DNA of 64,000 bases from contig NZ_MAUE01000012.1 of the NCBI RefSeq assembly GCF_001702265.1, forward strand, positions 132,172 to 196,171, given 5' to 3'. The notes beneath the pieces are model-generated. The model was given only the letters and a program-made list of their open reading frames with translations. It was not told where the DNA came from and ran no database searches. The position numbers and the translations under genes were made by a program. Each line of letters begins with the position of its first letter. Position 1 is the stretch's first letter. Below, one piece after another: positions 8,446-17,342 of this stretch. Source of the DNA: Pseudomonas aylmerensis (GTDB lineage Bacteria > Pseudomonadota > Gammaproteobacteria > Pseudomonadales > Pseudomonadaceae).

Positions 8446-8486
8446 TTTGACCGGTATCAAGGCCCGCTGAGGCAACACCGGTCAAA
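8446..8486. promoter_or_regulatory. Inverted repeat upstream of the HlyD/ABC exporter operon
   Basis: Perfect 10-base arms TTTGACCGGT (8446-8455) and ACCGGTCAAA (8477-8486) are separated by 21 bases, so the arm centres are 31 bp apart, about three helical turns. Each arm contains the palindrome ACCGGT. The element is 30 bases before the hlyD-like start codon. It could be a double operator or a leader hairpin; there is no T-run after it, so it is not a terminator. Confidence 0.4.
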
Positions 8487-8515
8487 CTAGGACGCTAACG
8501 CCGCAGGATGCACCC

Positions 8516-9481
8516 ATGTCGACGAACCACCGCACCTCCCAGCTATTTGCCACGTTGCTGATCCTGTTACTGGTCGCCGCCGGCGGCTTTGGTTACTGGA
8601 AGTCCACCCAGGACCGCCTGCCCGAAGGCCTGAGCATGGGTAACGGCCGCCTGGAATCCACTGAAGTGCAGATCGCCGCGAAGATCCCCGGGCGCCTCGC
8701 CGAAGTGCGGGTGGATGAAGGCGACAAAGTGCTCAAGGGCCAACTGCTGGCCCGCATGGACACCCGCACCCTGGAGGCCCAGCGCGCCCAGGCTGAAGCC
8801 GAGGTGCTGCGCGCCAGGGAAAACTTCGCCGCCGCCGAGGCCAATGTGCAACTGCGCCAGAGCGAGCAATTGCTCGCCAACCAGGAACTCAAGCGGACCC
8901 AGGAGTTGTACAAGCGCGGCTTCGCCAGCAGCCAGTTGATCGACCAACAGCAGGCGCGCCAGAACACCGGCAATGCCGCCGTGATTGCCGCGCAAGCCCA
9001 GGTCAATTCGGTGAAAGCCGCGATTGGCGCCGCCCAGGCCCAGGTCGCCCAGCTCACCAGCGAAATCGATGACAGCAGCCTGCGCGCGCCCATCGACGGG
9101 ATTATCCAGCTGCGCCTGGCCGAGCCCGGTGAAGTGCTTGGCGCCGGGGGGCGCGTGCTGTTGCTGATCGATCCGCACGATCAGTACATGAACCTCTACC
9201 TGCCCGCCTCCGTCACCGGGCGCCTGACCGTCGGCAGTGAGGCACGCGTGCTGCTCGACGCCCTGCCCGATCAGCCGCTGCCGGCCAAGATCAGCTTTGT
9301 CGCGGCCAAATCCCAGTTCACACCCAAGGAAGTCGAAACCCGCGACGAACGCCAGAAACTGGTGTTTCGCGTCAAACTGCGCCTGACCGAACCCAGCGCC
9401 GTGCCGCAAGCCAAGCCCGGCATGCCCGGCGCCGGCTATGTGCGTACGGCGGATATCGACTGGCCGGCCAACCTGCAATGA
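8516..9481 (+). CDS. HlyD-family periplasmic adaptor of an ABC exporter
   Basis: 321 residues. An N-terminal membrane anchor (LFATLLILLLVAAGGFGYW) is followed by a lipoyl-like half-motif (VQIAAKIPGRLAEVRVDEGD), an alpha-hairpin rich in Ala, Glu and Gln (about residues 80-180), the second lipoyl half (LRAPIDGIIQLRLAEPGE) and a beta-barrel. This is the YbhG/EmrA-like membrane fusion architecture. It bridges the inner-membrane ABC pump to an outer-membrane channel. The stop overlaps the next gene by 4 bases (ATGA), indicating one operon with the two ABC genes. The substrate is unknown. Confidence 0.9.
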   Translation: MSTNHRTSQLFATLLILLLVAAGGFGYWKSTQDRLPEGLSMGNGRLESTEVQIAAKIPGRLAEVRVDEGDKVLKGQLLARMDTRTLEAQRAQAEAEVLRARENFAAAEANVQLRQSEQLLANQELKRTQELYKRGFASSQLIDQQQARQNTGNAAVIAAQAQVNSVKAAIGAAQAQVAQLTSEIDDSSLRAPIDGIIQLRLAEPGEVLGAGGRVLLLIDPHDQYMNLYLPASVTGRLTVGSEARVLLDALPDQPLPAKISFVAAKSQFTPKEVETRDERQKLVFRVKLRLTEPSAVPQAKPGMPGAGYVRTADIDWPANLQ

Positions 9482-12195
9482 CCGGCCTGGCGCTGCACGC
9501 CACCGGGATCAACCACCGCTACGGCAAACAACAGGCACTGCTCGACATCGCCTTCAGCCTGCCCGCGGGCACTCGCTGCGGGCTGATCGGCCCGGATGGC
9601 GCGGGCAAGTCGAGCCTGCTGGGGCTGATCGCCGGGGTCAAGAAACTGCAGGACGGCCAGTTGGAAGTGCTCGGCGGCTCCATAGCCGATCGTCGTCATC
9701 GCAACAGCCTCTACCCGCGCATCGCGTTCATGCCCCAGGGCCTGGGCGGCAACCTGTATCCCGAACTGTCGATCAGCGAGAACATTCGCTTCTTCGCGAC
9801 ATTGTTCGGCCTGTCGAAAGCCGATTGCGACCAGCGCATGCACAACCTGCTGCTGGCCACCGACCTCGCCCGTTTCGCCGAGCGCCCTGCCGGCAAGCTC
9901 TCCGGCGGCATGAAACAGAAGCTCGGCCTGTGCTGTGCACTGATCCACGACCCGGACCTGTTGATCCTCGACGAACCCACCACCGGCGTCGACCCGCTGT
10001 CGCGCCGGCGCTTCTGGGAACTGGTGGAAACCGTGCGCAGCGAGCGCCCGCAACTGACATTGCTGGTGGCCACGGCCTACATGGAAGAGGCCGAGCAGTT
10101 CGAACATTGCCTGATGCTCGACCGTGGCAAGCTGATCGCCGATGGCCTGAGCCGGGACCTGGCGGCGACGACACCCAGCGGCAAACTGGATGAAGCGTTT
10201 ACGCACTTCCAGGGCGACAGCGCCCACAACAACCAGCCACTGGTGATCCCGCCAAGGGAAAACGCCAACACTGATATCGCCATCGAAGCCCACGACCTGA
10301 CCCTGCGCTTTGGGGATTTCACTGCGGTGAACAAGGTCAGCTTCGCGATTGGGCGGGGAGAGATTTTCGGCTTCCTCGGCTCCAACGGATGTGGCAAGAC
10401 CACCACCATGAAAGTCCTCACCGGGCTGATGCCAGCCACTGAAGGCAGTGCCATGCTGCTGGGCAATCCGGTGAATGCCAAGGACCTGGCCACCCGCAAG
10501 CGTGTGGGCTTCATGTCGCAGAGTTTCTCGCTGTACGGCGAACTCAGCGTGCGCCAGAACCTGGTATTGCACGCGCAACTGTTCGACCTGCCCAAGGCCG
10601 ACAGCGGCCCGCGCATCGATGAGCTGATCCAGCGCTTCGACCTCGGTGACGTCGCCGAGCAGCCGTCCGGGGAACTGCCTCTGGGCCTGCGCCAGCGTTT
10701 GTCCTTGGCAGTGGCGGTGCTGCACCGCCCGGAAGTGCTGATCCTCGATGAGCCGACCTCGGGCGTCGACCCGGCAGCGCGGGATGATTTCTGGCGGCTG
10801 TTGGTCGAGCTGTCGCGCGAACAAGGCGTGACGATTTTCCTGTCCACCCACTTTATGAACGAAGCCCAGCGCTGCGATCGCATCTCTTTGATGCATGCGG
10901 GCAAGGTGCTGGCCTGTGATACGCCGGACGCGCTGCAGCGGCAGTTCCACGGCGACACCTTGGAGGCCGCATTCGTCACCTGCCTGGAGCAAGCCCAGGG
11001 CGAAGCCGAACCCACCGCGCCCGCGCAAACCGTCAGCGAAACCAGCACACCGCCGGTCAGCAAGCGCGGTTTCAGCCTCTCGCGCCTGTTGGCGGTGGCG
11101 AGTCGTGAAGGCAAGGAGCTGCTGCGCGACAAGGTGCGCATGGCGTTCGCCCTGCTTGGGGCGATGTTCATGATGGTGATCTTCGGCTACGGCATTTCCC
11201 TGGACGTGGAAAATCTCGCTTTCGCCGTCTACGACCAGGACCAGACGCCGCAAAGCCGCGCCTACCTGGAAGCCTTTCGCAGCTCGCGCTATTTCGCCGA
11301 ACAACCCGCCATCCGCGACGCCACCGAGTTGCACCGGCGCCTGCAACGTTCAGAAATCAAACTGGCCCTGGAAATCCCGCCGGGGTTCGGGCGTGACCTC
11401 TACGCCGGTCGCCAACCCACGGTGGCTGCGTGGCTCGACGGTGGCATGCCGTTTCAGGCGGAAACCAGCCGTAACTACGTGGAAGCGGTGCACCAGGGCA
11501 ATCTCCAGCAACTGGCCGAACTGAGCAGCCTGCCCCGCAGCAGCCAGGCTGCCGTCAAACTCGAAACGCGCTTTCGCTATAACCAGGACGTGGTCAGCGT
11601 GAATGCCATCGGTCCGGGAGTGATGGCACTGATCCTGGCGTTTATCCCGGCAATGCTCACCGCCCTGGGCATCGTGCGGGAGAAGGAGCTGGGTTCGATC
11701 ACCAACTTCTACGCCACACCGCTGACCCGCCTGGAATTCCTGCTCGGCAAACAGGCGCCGTACCTTGCGGTGAGCCTGGTCAACCTGGCGCTGTTGGTGG
11801 CGATGAACCGCTGGCTGTTCGGCGTGCCATTCAAGGGCAGCGGCCTGACCCTGGCATTCGGCGGCCTGCTGTACGTGCTGGCCACCACCAGCATGGGCCT
11901 GCTGATTTCTGCATTCACCCGCACCCAGATCGCCGCGATCCTTGGCACCATGATCATCACCAGCCTGCCGACCATCCAGTTCTCCGGCCTGATCGTGCCG
12001 CGCTCGTCCCTGGAAGGTGCGGCCGCCCTGATGGGCACGCTGTTTCCGGCCGGACACTTCCTGGATATTGCCGTGGGCACCTTCACCAAAGCCCTCGACC
12101 TGCGCCAGTTATGGCCACAGTGCCTGGCGCTGTTCGGATTTTTCGTCGGGTTCACCGGGCTGAGCCTGGTCATGCTCAAGAAGCAGGAGGCCTGA
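9478..12195 (+). CDS. ABC-2 exporter: two ATPase domains fused to a permease (RbbA/YhiH-like)
   Basis: 905 residues. ATPase domain 1 (about 1-235) has Walker A GPDGAGKSS, signature LSGGMKQK and Walker B LLILDEPT. ATPase domain 2 (about 265-500) has Walker A GSNGCGKTT and Walker B VLILDEPT, but the signature reads PSGELPLGLRQ instead of LSGGQ, so that half-site may be impaired. From about residue 545 an ABC-2 permease follows, with one N-terminal membrane segment, a large periplasmic loop and five C-terminal segments. The same order exists in PAO1 (PA5230-PA5232). It probably exports small hydrophobic compounds together with the HlyD adaptor. Confidence 0.9.
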   Translation: MTGLALHATGINHRYGKQQALLDIAFSLPAGTRCGLIGPDGAGKSSLLGLIAGVKKLQDGQLEVLGGSIADRRHRNSLYPRIAFMPQGLGGNLYPELSISENIRFFATLFGLSKADCDQRMHNLLLATDLARFAERPAGKLSGGMKQKLGLCCALIHDPDLLILDEPTTGVDPLSRRRFWELVETVRSERPQLTLLVATAYMEEAEQFEHCLMLDRGKLIADGLSRDLAATTPSGKLDEAFTHFQGDSAHNNQPLVIPPRENANTDIAIEAHDLTLRFGDFTAVNKVSFAIGRGEIFGFLGSNGCGKTTTMKVLTGLMPATEGSAMLLGNPVNAKDLATRKRVGFMSQSFSLYGELSVRQNLVLHAQLFDLPKADSGPRIDELIQRFDLGDVAEQPSGELPLGLRQRLSLAVAVLHRPEVLILDEPTSGVDPAARDDFWRLLVELSREQGVTIFLSTHFMNEAQRCDRISLMHAGKVLACDTPDALQRQFHGDTLEAAFVTCLEQAQGEAEPTAPAQTVSETSTPPVSKRGFSLSRLLAVASREGKELLRDKVRMAFALLGAMFMMVIFGYGISLDVENLAFAVYDQDQTPQSRAYLEAFRSSRYFAEQPAIRDATELHRRLQRSEIKLALEIPPGFGRDLYAGRQPTVAAWLDGGMPFQAETSRNYVEAVHQGNLQQLAELSSLPRSSQAAVKLETRFRYNQDVVSVNAIGPGVMALILAFIPAMLTALGIVREKELGSITNFYATPLTRLEFLLGKQAPYLAVSLVNLALLVAMNRWLFGVPFKGSGLTLAFGGLLYVLATTSMGLLISAFTRTQIAAILGTMIITSLPTIQFSGLIVPRSSLEGAAALMGTLFPAGHFLDIAVGTFTKALDLRQLWPQCLALFGFFVGFTGLSLVMLKKQEA

Positions 12196-13313
12196 TGCAC
12201 ACGCTTTCTCACATCCTGCGCCTGGGCCTCAAGGAACTCACCAGCCTGCGTCACGACAGCGTGCTGCTGCTGTTTCTGTTCTACGCCTTTACCGTGGCCA
12301 TCTACATGCCCGCCGCAGGCTCGGTGATTGGCGTGCACAACGCCAGCGTGGCATTTGTCGATGAAGACCACAGTGCACTTTCACGGCAGATGGCCGAAGC
12401 CCTGCAACCACCGGAGTTCCAGACGCCTGCGCCGCTGGCCTACGACCAGTTGGACAAGGTCATGGACAGCGGTGAATACACCTTCGTGATCAACGTGCCG
12501 GCAAACTTCCAGGCCGACCTGTTGGCCGGTCGCCAGCCAGGCGTGCAGGTGAATGTCGACGCCACGGCGATGAGCCAGGCATTCATGGGCGCGGGCTACA
12601 TCGGGCGGATTTTCCAGCGCGAATTGCTCAACTACAGCGGTCAAACCGATGCTGCGAGCAAGACGCCCGCCCTGCTGACCACCCGGGCGCTGTTCAACAC
12701 CAACCTGGAGGGCGGCTGGTTCCTGGCGGTGATCCAGATCGTCAACAACATCACCATCCTCGCCATTGTCCTGACCGGCACCGCGCTGCTGCGCGAGCGC
12801 GAGCACGGCACCCTTGATCACCTGCTGGTGCTGCCGCTGACGGCGCTGGAAATCATGCTGGCGAAAATCTGGAGCAACATGCTGGTGGTGGTGCTGTGTA
12901 CCTGGCTGTCGCTGGAGGTGGTGGTCAAAGGCTTGCTCGGCGTGCCGCTGGCCGGATCCCTGAGCCTGTTTCTGTTAGTGACGGCGCTGTACCTGTTTGC
13001 CAGCACCGCGCTGGGTATCTTCCTCGCCACCCTGGCCCGCTCGACACCACAGTTCGGCTTGCTGGCGATCCCGGTGATCATCCCGATGCTGTTGCTCTCC
13101 GGCGGTAGCACGCCGCTGGACAGCATGCCCGAATGGTTGCAGTGGGTGATGCAGGGCTCGCCTTCGACACACTTTGTAAGCCTGAGCGCGGCGATTCTGT
13201 TTCGGGATGCGGGGGTGAGCGTGGTGTGGCCTGACTTGTTGGCGCTGGCCGGGATTGGCTTGCTGTTTTTTGCGGTGGCGTTGGCCAGGTTCCGTAAAAG
13301 CCTGGCCTCCTAA
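12195..13313 (+). CDS. ABC-2 type permease (YhhJ family)
   Basis: 372 residues from ATG 12195, which shares one base with the previous stop (TGATG), so translation is coupled. The layout is an N-terminal membrane helix (SVLLLFLFYAFTVAIYM), a periplasmic domain of about 150 residues and five C-terminal helices including the family motif LREREHGTLDHLLVLPLT. It is the partner permease of the upstream ATPase-permease fusion and completes an HlyD-ATPase/permease-permease exporter. It is immediately followed by a palindromic repeat. Confidence 0.9.
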   Translation: MHTLSHILRLGLKELTSLRHDSVLLLFLFYAFTVAIYMPAAGSVIGVHNASVAFVDEDHSALSRQMAEALQPPEFQTPAPLAYDQLDKVMDSGEYTFVINVPANFQADLLAGRQPGVQVNVDATAMSQAFMGAGYIGRIFQRELLNYSGQTDAASKTPALLTTRALFNTNLEGGWFLAVIQIVNNITILAIVLTGTALLREREHGTLDHLLVLPLTALEIMLAKIWSNMLVVVLCTWLSLEVVVKGLLGVPLAGSLSLFLLVTALYLFASTALGIFLATLARSTPQFGLLAIPVIIPMLLLSGGSTPLDSMPEWLQWVMQGSPSTHFVSLSAAILFRDAGVSVVWPDLLALAGIGLLFFAVALARFRKSLAS

Positions 13314-13332
13314 CGTCTATGAACCGGTTCTC

Positions 13333-13481
13333 GTGGCGAGCGGGCTTGTTGTGGCGAGCGGGCTTGCCCCGCGTTGGGCTGCGCAGCAGCCCTGATCGAG
13401 TTTCACATTTCTTCAGACACACCGAGGCGTAGGGTTTTGGGGCGGCTTCGCCACCCAACGCGGGGCAAGCCCGCTCGCCAC
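13333..13481. repeat. 131-bp palindromic repeat element (copy 1) with an extra left half-copy
   Basis: The core at 13351-13481 begins GTGGCGAGCGGGCTTGCCCC and ends with its inverted copy, GGGGCAAGCCCGCTCGCCAC, giving terminal inverted repeats of about 28 bp. One additional degenerate copy of the left end sits at 13333. The same core recurs at 36454-36584 and 42874-43004, each exactly 131 bp. This is REPIN-like organisation: two inverted REPs with a short variable centre. It lies between two convergent genes. Confidence 0.85.
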
Positions 13482-13501
13482 GACAAGCCTGTTCTGCCGC
13501 G

Positions 13502-13909
13502 TTACTGGATGATCAGGTTGTTGAACAACAGGTCTTCCACCACCGGTTTGCCCGTCTCGTCGTTCATCACTTGCTGGGTCTGCTTGAGCGCTTCCTGGCG
13601 CAGCTTTTCCTTGCCTTCAATGGTGCTCATGGTCTCGCTGGTCTGCTGGGTGAACAGCGCTACCAACTGGTTGCGGATCAACGCATCGTTGGCTTTGACC
13701 GCTGCGGCAGCCTCGGGGCCAGTGACGCGCAGGGCGATGTCGGCCTTGAATACCTTGAGTTTCGCCGTGCCGTCCAGGCCGTAGTTGCCCACGAACGGCG
13801 GGCTCAGGCTGATATAGCTGACCTTCGGCGCCTCGCCTTCTTTGGCTTCTTCGGCCTGTGCTGCCATCGGCAAGGTCAGGGCCAGCATCAACAGGATCCA
13901 CGCTTTCAC
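13502..13909 (-). CDS. FliL-like secreted/membrane protein
   Basis: 135 residues. An N-terminal hydrophobic signal or anchor (WILLMLALTLPMAAQA) is followed by YISLSPPFVGNYG, the start of the FliL domain, and the FliL-type C-terminal pattern of a long helix plus VEDLLFNNLIIQ. FliL proteins associate with the flagellar stator. This gene is not in a flagellar cluster and is one of the paralogues common in Pseudomonas; a comparable gene precedes the quinone oxidoreductase in PAO1. Its function here is unknown. Confidence 0.82.
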   Translation of the reverse strand: MKAWILLMLALTLPMAAQAEEAKEGEAPKVSYISLSPPFVGNYGLDGTAKLKVFKADIALRVTGPEAAAAVKANDALIRNQLVALFTQQTSETMSTIEGKEKLRQEALKQTQQVMNDETGKPVVEDLLFNNLIIQ

Positions 13910-14059
13910 AGTTCATTCCTCAAATTCGGTTGCCCGGTAGCATAACGCTAGCAAGGCTGAGTACAAGCTTATAGCGGCTTATCAGGCCGGGGCATGCTCG
14001 TTGACCCACGGGCGTACCCTCCTACACTTATCGGCCACGATGCCAAAAGGAATAGTCCG

Positions 14060-15037
14060 ATGAAAGCTGTGCTGTGCAAAGCCTTCGGCCCCGCCGAAAC
14101 CCTGGTGCTGGAAGAGACCGCAAGCCCTACGATCAAGAAGAACGAAATCCTGCTGGACGTGCATGCCGCCGGGGTGAATTTCCCGGACACCCTGATCATC
14201 GAGGGCAAGTACCAGTTCAAGCCGCCCTTCCCGTTCTCGCCCGGTGGCGAAGCGGCGGGCGTAGTCAGTGAAGTGGGAGAAAAGGTCAGCCACCTGAAAG
14301 TCGGTGACCGGGTCATGGCGCTGACCGGCTGGGGCAGCTTTGCCGAACAGGTCGCGGTGCCCGGCTATAACGTGCTGCCGATCCCGCCGAGCATGGACTT
14401 CAACACCGCCGCCGCCTTCAGCATGACCTACGGCACTTCGATGCACGCGCTGAAACAGCGCGCCAACCTGCAACCCGGCGAAACCCTGCTGGTCCTCGGT
14501 GCCTCCGGTGGCGTCGGCCTGGCCGCCGTGGAAATCGGCAAGGCCATGGGCGCGCGGGTGATCGCCGCCGCCAGCAGCGCCGACAAGCTGGCCGTGGCCA
14601 AGGCTGCGGGCGCCGATGAGTTGATCAACTACAGCGAAGCCAGCCTCAAGGACGAGATCAAGCGCCTGACCGACGGCAACGGCGCCGATGTGATCTACGA
14701 CCCGGTGGGTGGCGAGCTGTTTGACCAGGCCATCCGCGCCATCGCCTGGAACGGCCGCCTGTTGGTGGTGGGCTTTGCCAGCGGACGCATCCCGGAACTG
14801 CCGGTCAACCTGGCGCTGCTCAAGGGCGCGGCAGTGGTCGGGGTGTTCTGGGGCTCGTTTGCGCAACGCCAGCCGCAGGACAATGCGGCGAACTTCCAGC
14901 AACTGTTCAGTTGGTATGCCGAGGGCAAGCTCAAGCCGCTGGTCTCGCAGGTGTACCCGCTGGAGCAAGCCGCCCAGGCGATCAATGACCTGGGGCAGCG
15001 CAGGGCGGTGGGCAAAGTCGTGGTCCAAACCCGCTGA
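14060..15037 (+). CDS. NADPH:quinone oxidoreductase family protein (zinc-independent MDR)
   Basis: 325 residues from ATG 14060 (MKAVLCKAFGPAETL). This is the QOR-type medium-chain dehydrogenase/reductase fold: GroES-like N domain (FPDTLIIEGKYQFKPPFPFSPGGE) and a Rossmann domain with LGASGGVGLAAVEIGKAMGA at about 145-165. The cysteine and histidine ligands of zinc alcohol dehydrogenases are absent. Such enzymes reduce quinones or enoyl compounds with NADPH; the natural substrate is not predictable. A REPIN follows the stop codon. Confidence 0.9.
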   Translation: MKAVLCKAFGPAETLVLEETASPTIKKNEILLDVHAAGVNFPDTLIIEGKYQFKPPFPFSPGGEAAGVVSEVGEKVSHLKVGDRVMALTGWGSFAEQVAVPGYNVLPIPPSMDFNTAAAFSMTYGTSMHALKQRANLQPGETLLVLGASGGVGLAAVEIGKAMGARVIAAASSADKLAVAKAAGADELINYSEASLKDEIKRLTDGNGADVIYDPVGGELFDQAIRAIAWNGRLLVVGFASGRIPELPVNLALLKGAAVVGVFWGSFAQRQPQDNAANFQQLFSWYAEGKLKPLVSQVYPLEQAAQAINDLGQRRAVGKVVVQTR

Positions 15038-15057
15038 CCAACTGAAATGTGGCCGAG

Positions 15058-15144
15058 GTGGAAGCTGGCTTGCCTGCGATAGCGGTGGGTCAGCCAACAC
15101 AAGTGCAGCTGCGAGACCACTCTCGCAGGCAAGCCAGCTCCCAC
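15058..15144. repeat. REPIN (GCTGGCTTGCCTGCGA type)
   Basis: 87 bp, with left arm GTGGAAGCTGGCTTGCCTGC and right arm CAGGCAAGCCAGCTCCCAC. This arm type is different from the GCGGGCTTGCTCGCGA type; it reappears only as the right half of the first unit of the array at 20564. Located between the quinone oxidoreductase gene and glpT. Confidence 0.8.
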
Positions 15145-15201
15145 CGTTGATCTCCTTAGGCCTCGAGACCTGATACCGACCATCACTTATCTATTAGCGA
15201 C

Positions 15202-15281
15202 ATGTTCGTAAGAGAACATGCGATTGCTCCCATTTCCTGTATTTGCGGATAAGAGGCAATGCTATTTTCGGTAACGAAACT
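15202..15281 (+). promoter_or_regulatory. Two GlpR-like operators upstream of glpT
   Basis: Site 1 (15202-15219) is ATGTTCGTAAGAGAACAT, with perfect CATGTTC/GAACATG arms one base wider. Site 2 (15264-15281) is ATTTTCGGTAACGAAACT. Against the E. coli GlpR consensus as I remember it (ATGTTCGWTAWCGAACAT), site 1 matches 15/18 and site 2 matches 14/18 by hand count. Site 2 is 46 bases before the glpT start. This predicts glycerol-3-phosphate-inducible, GlpR-repressed expression. Confidence 0.6.
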
Positions 15282-15327
15282 GTAACATTCGCATCCGCAG
15301 TCAAAACAAGAAATTTGGAGCTCTTGA

Positions 15328-16665
15328 ATGTTTGCTTTCTTTCGTCCTGCCGCACACCAGGCACCCCTGCCTGAAGAAAAAATAGACAGCACTTACCGAC
15401 GCCTGCGCTGGCAGATCTTCGCCGGTATTTTCTTCGGTTATGCCGGCTACTACCTGCTGCGCAAAAACTTCTCGCTGGCCATGCCCTACCTGATCGACGA
15501 GGGTTACACCCGAGGTGAGCTGGGCCTGGCGATGTCGGCCATCGCGATTGCGTACGGCCTGTCCAAGTTCCTCATGGGCCTGGTGTCCGACCGCTCCAAC
15601 CCGCGCTACTTCCTGCCCTTCGGCCTGCTGGTGTCGGCGGGGGTGATGTTCATTTTCGGTTTCGCGCCTTGGGCCACGTCCAGCGTGACGATGATGTTCA
15701 TTTTGCTGTTCATCAACGGTTGGGCCCAGGGCATGGGCTGGCCGCCAAGCGGGCGGACCATGGTGCACTGGTGGTCGCAGAAAGAACGCGGCGGCGTGGT
15801 CTCCGTGTGGAACGTGGCGCACAACGTCGGTGGCGGCCTGATCGGCCCGCTGTTCCTGCTCGGCATGGCGTGGTTCAACGACTGGCACGCAGCGTTCTAC
15901 GTCCCGGCCACCGTGGCGTTGCTGGTGGCGGCCTTCGCCTTCATTACCATGCGCGACACCCCGCAATCGGTAGGCCTGCCGCCGATCGAGCAATACAAGA
16001 ATGATTACCCGGAAGGCTACGACGCCAGCCACGAAGACGAATTCAGCGCCAAGGAAATCTTCGTCAAATACGTGCTGCGCAACAAAATGCTGTGGTACAT
16101 CGCGTTCGCCAACGTGTTCGTCTACCTGCTGCGCTACGGCGTGCTGGACTGGGCGCCGACTTACCTCAAGGAAGCCAAGCACTTCACGGTCGACAAGTCG
16201 TCCTGGGCGTACTTCTTCTATGAGTGGGCGGGCATTCCGGGCACGCTGCTGTGCGGCTGGATGTCGGACAAGATCTTCCGGGGCAACCGTGGCCTGACCG
16301 GCATCGTGTTCATGGCGCTGGTGACCGTGGCGACCCTGGTCTACTGGCTCAACCCGCCAGGCAACCCGGTGATCGACATGATCGCGCTGTTCTCCATCGG
16401 CTTTCTGATCTATGGCCCGGTGATGCTGATCGGCCTGCAGGCGCTGGAACTGGCACCGAAGAAAGCCGCCGGTACAGCTGCGGGTTTCACCGGTCTGTTC
16501 GGTTACCTTGGGGGTTCGGTGGCGGCGAGTGCGGCCATGGGCTACACCGTGGACCATTTCGGCTGGGACGGTGGTTTCGTGCTGCTGATCGCCGCGTGCC
16601 TGCTGGCTATCGCGTTCCTGATCCCCACGCTGTGGCACACCAACAGCGTCAGCGCGGCGCGCTAA
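15328..16665 (+). CDS. glpT: Glycerol-3-phosphate:phosphate antiporter GlpT
   Basis: 445 residues, the length of E. coli GlpT. A major-facilitator protein with 12 predicted membrane helices and the organophosphate antiporter features [31 protein letters not shown] and [19 protein letters not shown]. It imports sn-glycerol-3-phosphate in exchange for phosphate. In P. aeruginosa GlpT is also the known entry route of fosfomycin. The ribosome-binding site TTGGAG precedes the start. The upstream GlpR-like operators support the specificity. The end overlaps the convergent ChaC-like gene by 4 bases. Confidence 0.94.
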   Translation: MFAFFRPAAHQAPLPEEKIDSTYRRLRWQIFAGIFFGYAGYYLLRKNFSLAMPYLIDEGYTRGELGLAMSAIAIAYGLSKFLMGLVSDRSNPRYFLPFGLLVSAGVMFIFGFAPWATSSVTMMFILLFINGWAQGMGWPPSGRTMVHWWSQKERGGVVSVWNVAHNVGGGLIGPLFLLGMAWFNDWHAAFYVPATVALLVAAFAFITMRDTPQSVGLPPIEQYKNDYPEGYDASHEDEFSAKEIFVKYVLRNKMLWYIAFANVFVYLLRYGVLDWAPTYLKEAKHFTVDKSSWAYFFYEWAGIPGTLLCGWMSDKIFRGNRGLTGIVFMALVTVATLVYWLNPPGNPVIDMIALFSIGFLIYGPVMLIGLQALELAPKKAAGTAAGFTGLFGYLGGSVAASAAMGYTVDHFGWDGGFVLLIAACLLAIAFLIPTLWHTNSVSAAR

Positions 16666-17315
16666 CCGCCTGAGCAATCCTTGGCACACCGCTTGAGCCG
16701 CGCCTCCAGGTTTTTATCTGGCATGGCGTGGCTACGCAGGGCGTTGACGGTCTGCTCGACATAATCGCGAGTCGTGCCGTAACGCCCGCAAGCGCTTTCC
16801 AGCACATGATTGAGCACTTCGTCGGGCAAGTTCCCGGCGTAGCTGGGCAAGTGCCGCTCCAACACAAACCCCAACGCCTGCACCTGGCTGCCATCTTCCA
16901 GACGGCAACTGAGCCAATGTGGCCGGTACGAGGGATAGGGCATTTCGCGGCGCCACAGGGCGTAGAGCGACGCTTCCAGCTGATCTTCCGGCAGCCGATA
17001 GGCAAATCCGCTGCAGGAACCCCCGCGATCCAGCCCGAATACCAGCCCCGGCAACTCCGGCGTACCCCGATGTTCGTGAGACCACAGGTACAGGCCCCGG
17101 TGATAACCGTGGACCCGTGCCCGCACCCGCTCGGTGGACGAGCATTCAGGGCGCCAGATCAGCGAACCATACGCAAATAGCCAGACCGGCCCACCCTTGT
17201 GCCGACCCATGGTGGCCTGCATCGAGCTCAACAACTGTTCGTGAGTGAGTTGCGGCCCCAGATCGAGCCGCGGAGGGTAAGCCAATTGCAAAAGATCGGA
17301 TTCAATGGCGGTCAT
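16662..17315 (-). CDS. ChaC-like gamma-glutamylcyclotransferase
   Basis: 217 residues. [13 protein letters not shown] is the conserved substrate-binding loop; [16 protein letters not shown] and the glutamate in [12 protein letters not shown] correspond to the ChaC catalytic region. ChaC enzymes cleave glutathione to 5-oxoproline and Cys-Gly. Gene ends overlap with glpT on the other strand by 4 bases. The start at 17315 is preceded by another methionine-free stretch; a shorter start at the internal Met (residue 32) is possible. Confidence 0.88.
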   Translation of the reverse strand: MTAIESDLLQLAYPPRLDLGPQLTHEQLLSSMQATMGRHKGGPVWLFAYGSLIWRPECSSTERVRARVHGYHRGLYLWSHEHRGTPELPGLVFGLDRGGSCSGFAYRLPEDQLEASLYALWRREMPYPSYRPHWLSCRLEDGSQVQALGFVLERHLPSYAGNLPDEVLNHVLESACGRYGTTRDYVEQTVNALRSHAMPDKNLEARLKRCAKDCSGG

Positions 17316-17342
17316 GGCGAAAAGCGGTACGCCTCCTGTGTG

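Noticed and set aside
9436..11346. 636-residue minus-strand open frame opposite the ABC exporter
   Set aside because: The opposite strand encodes Walker A, signature and Walker B motifs; the antisense frame has no recognisable domain.
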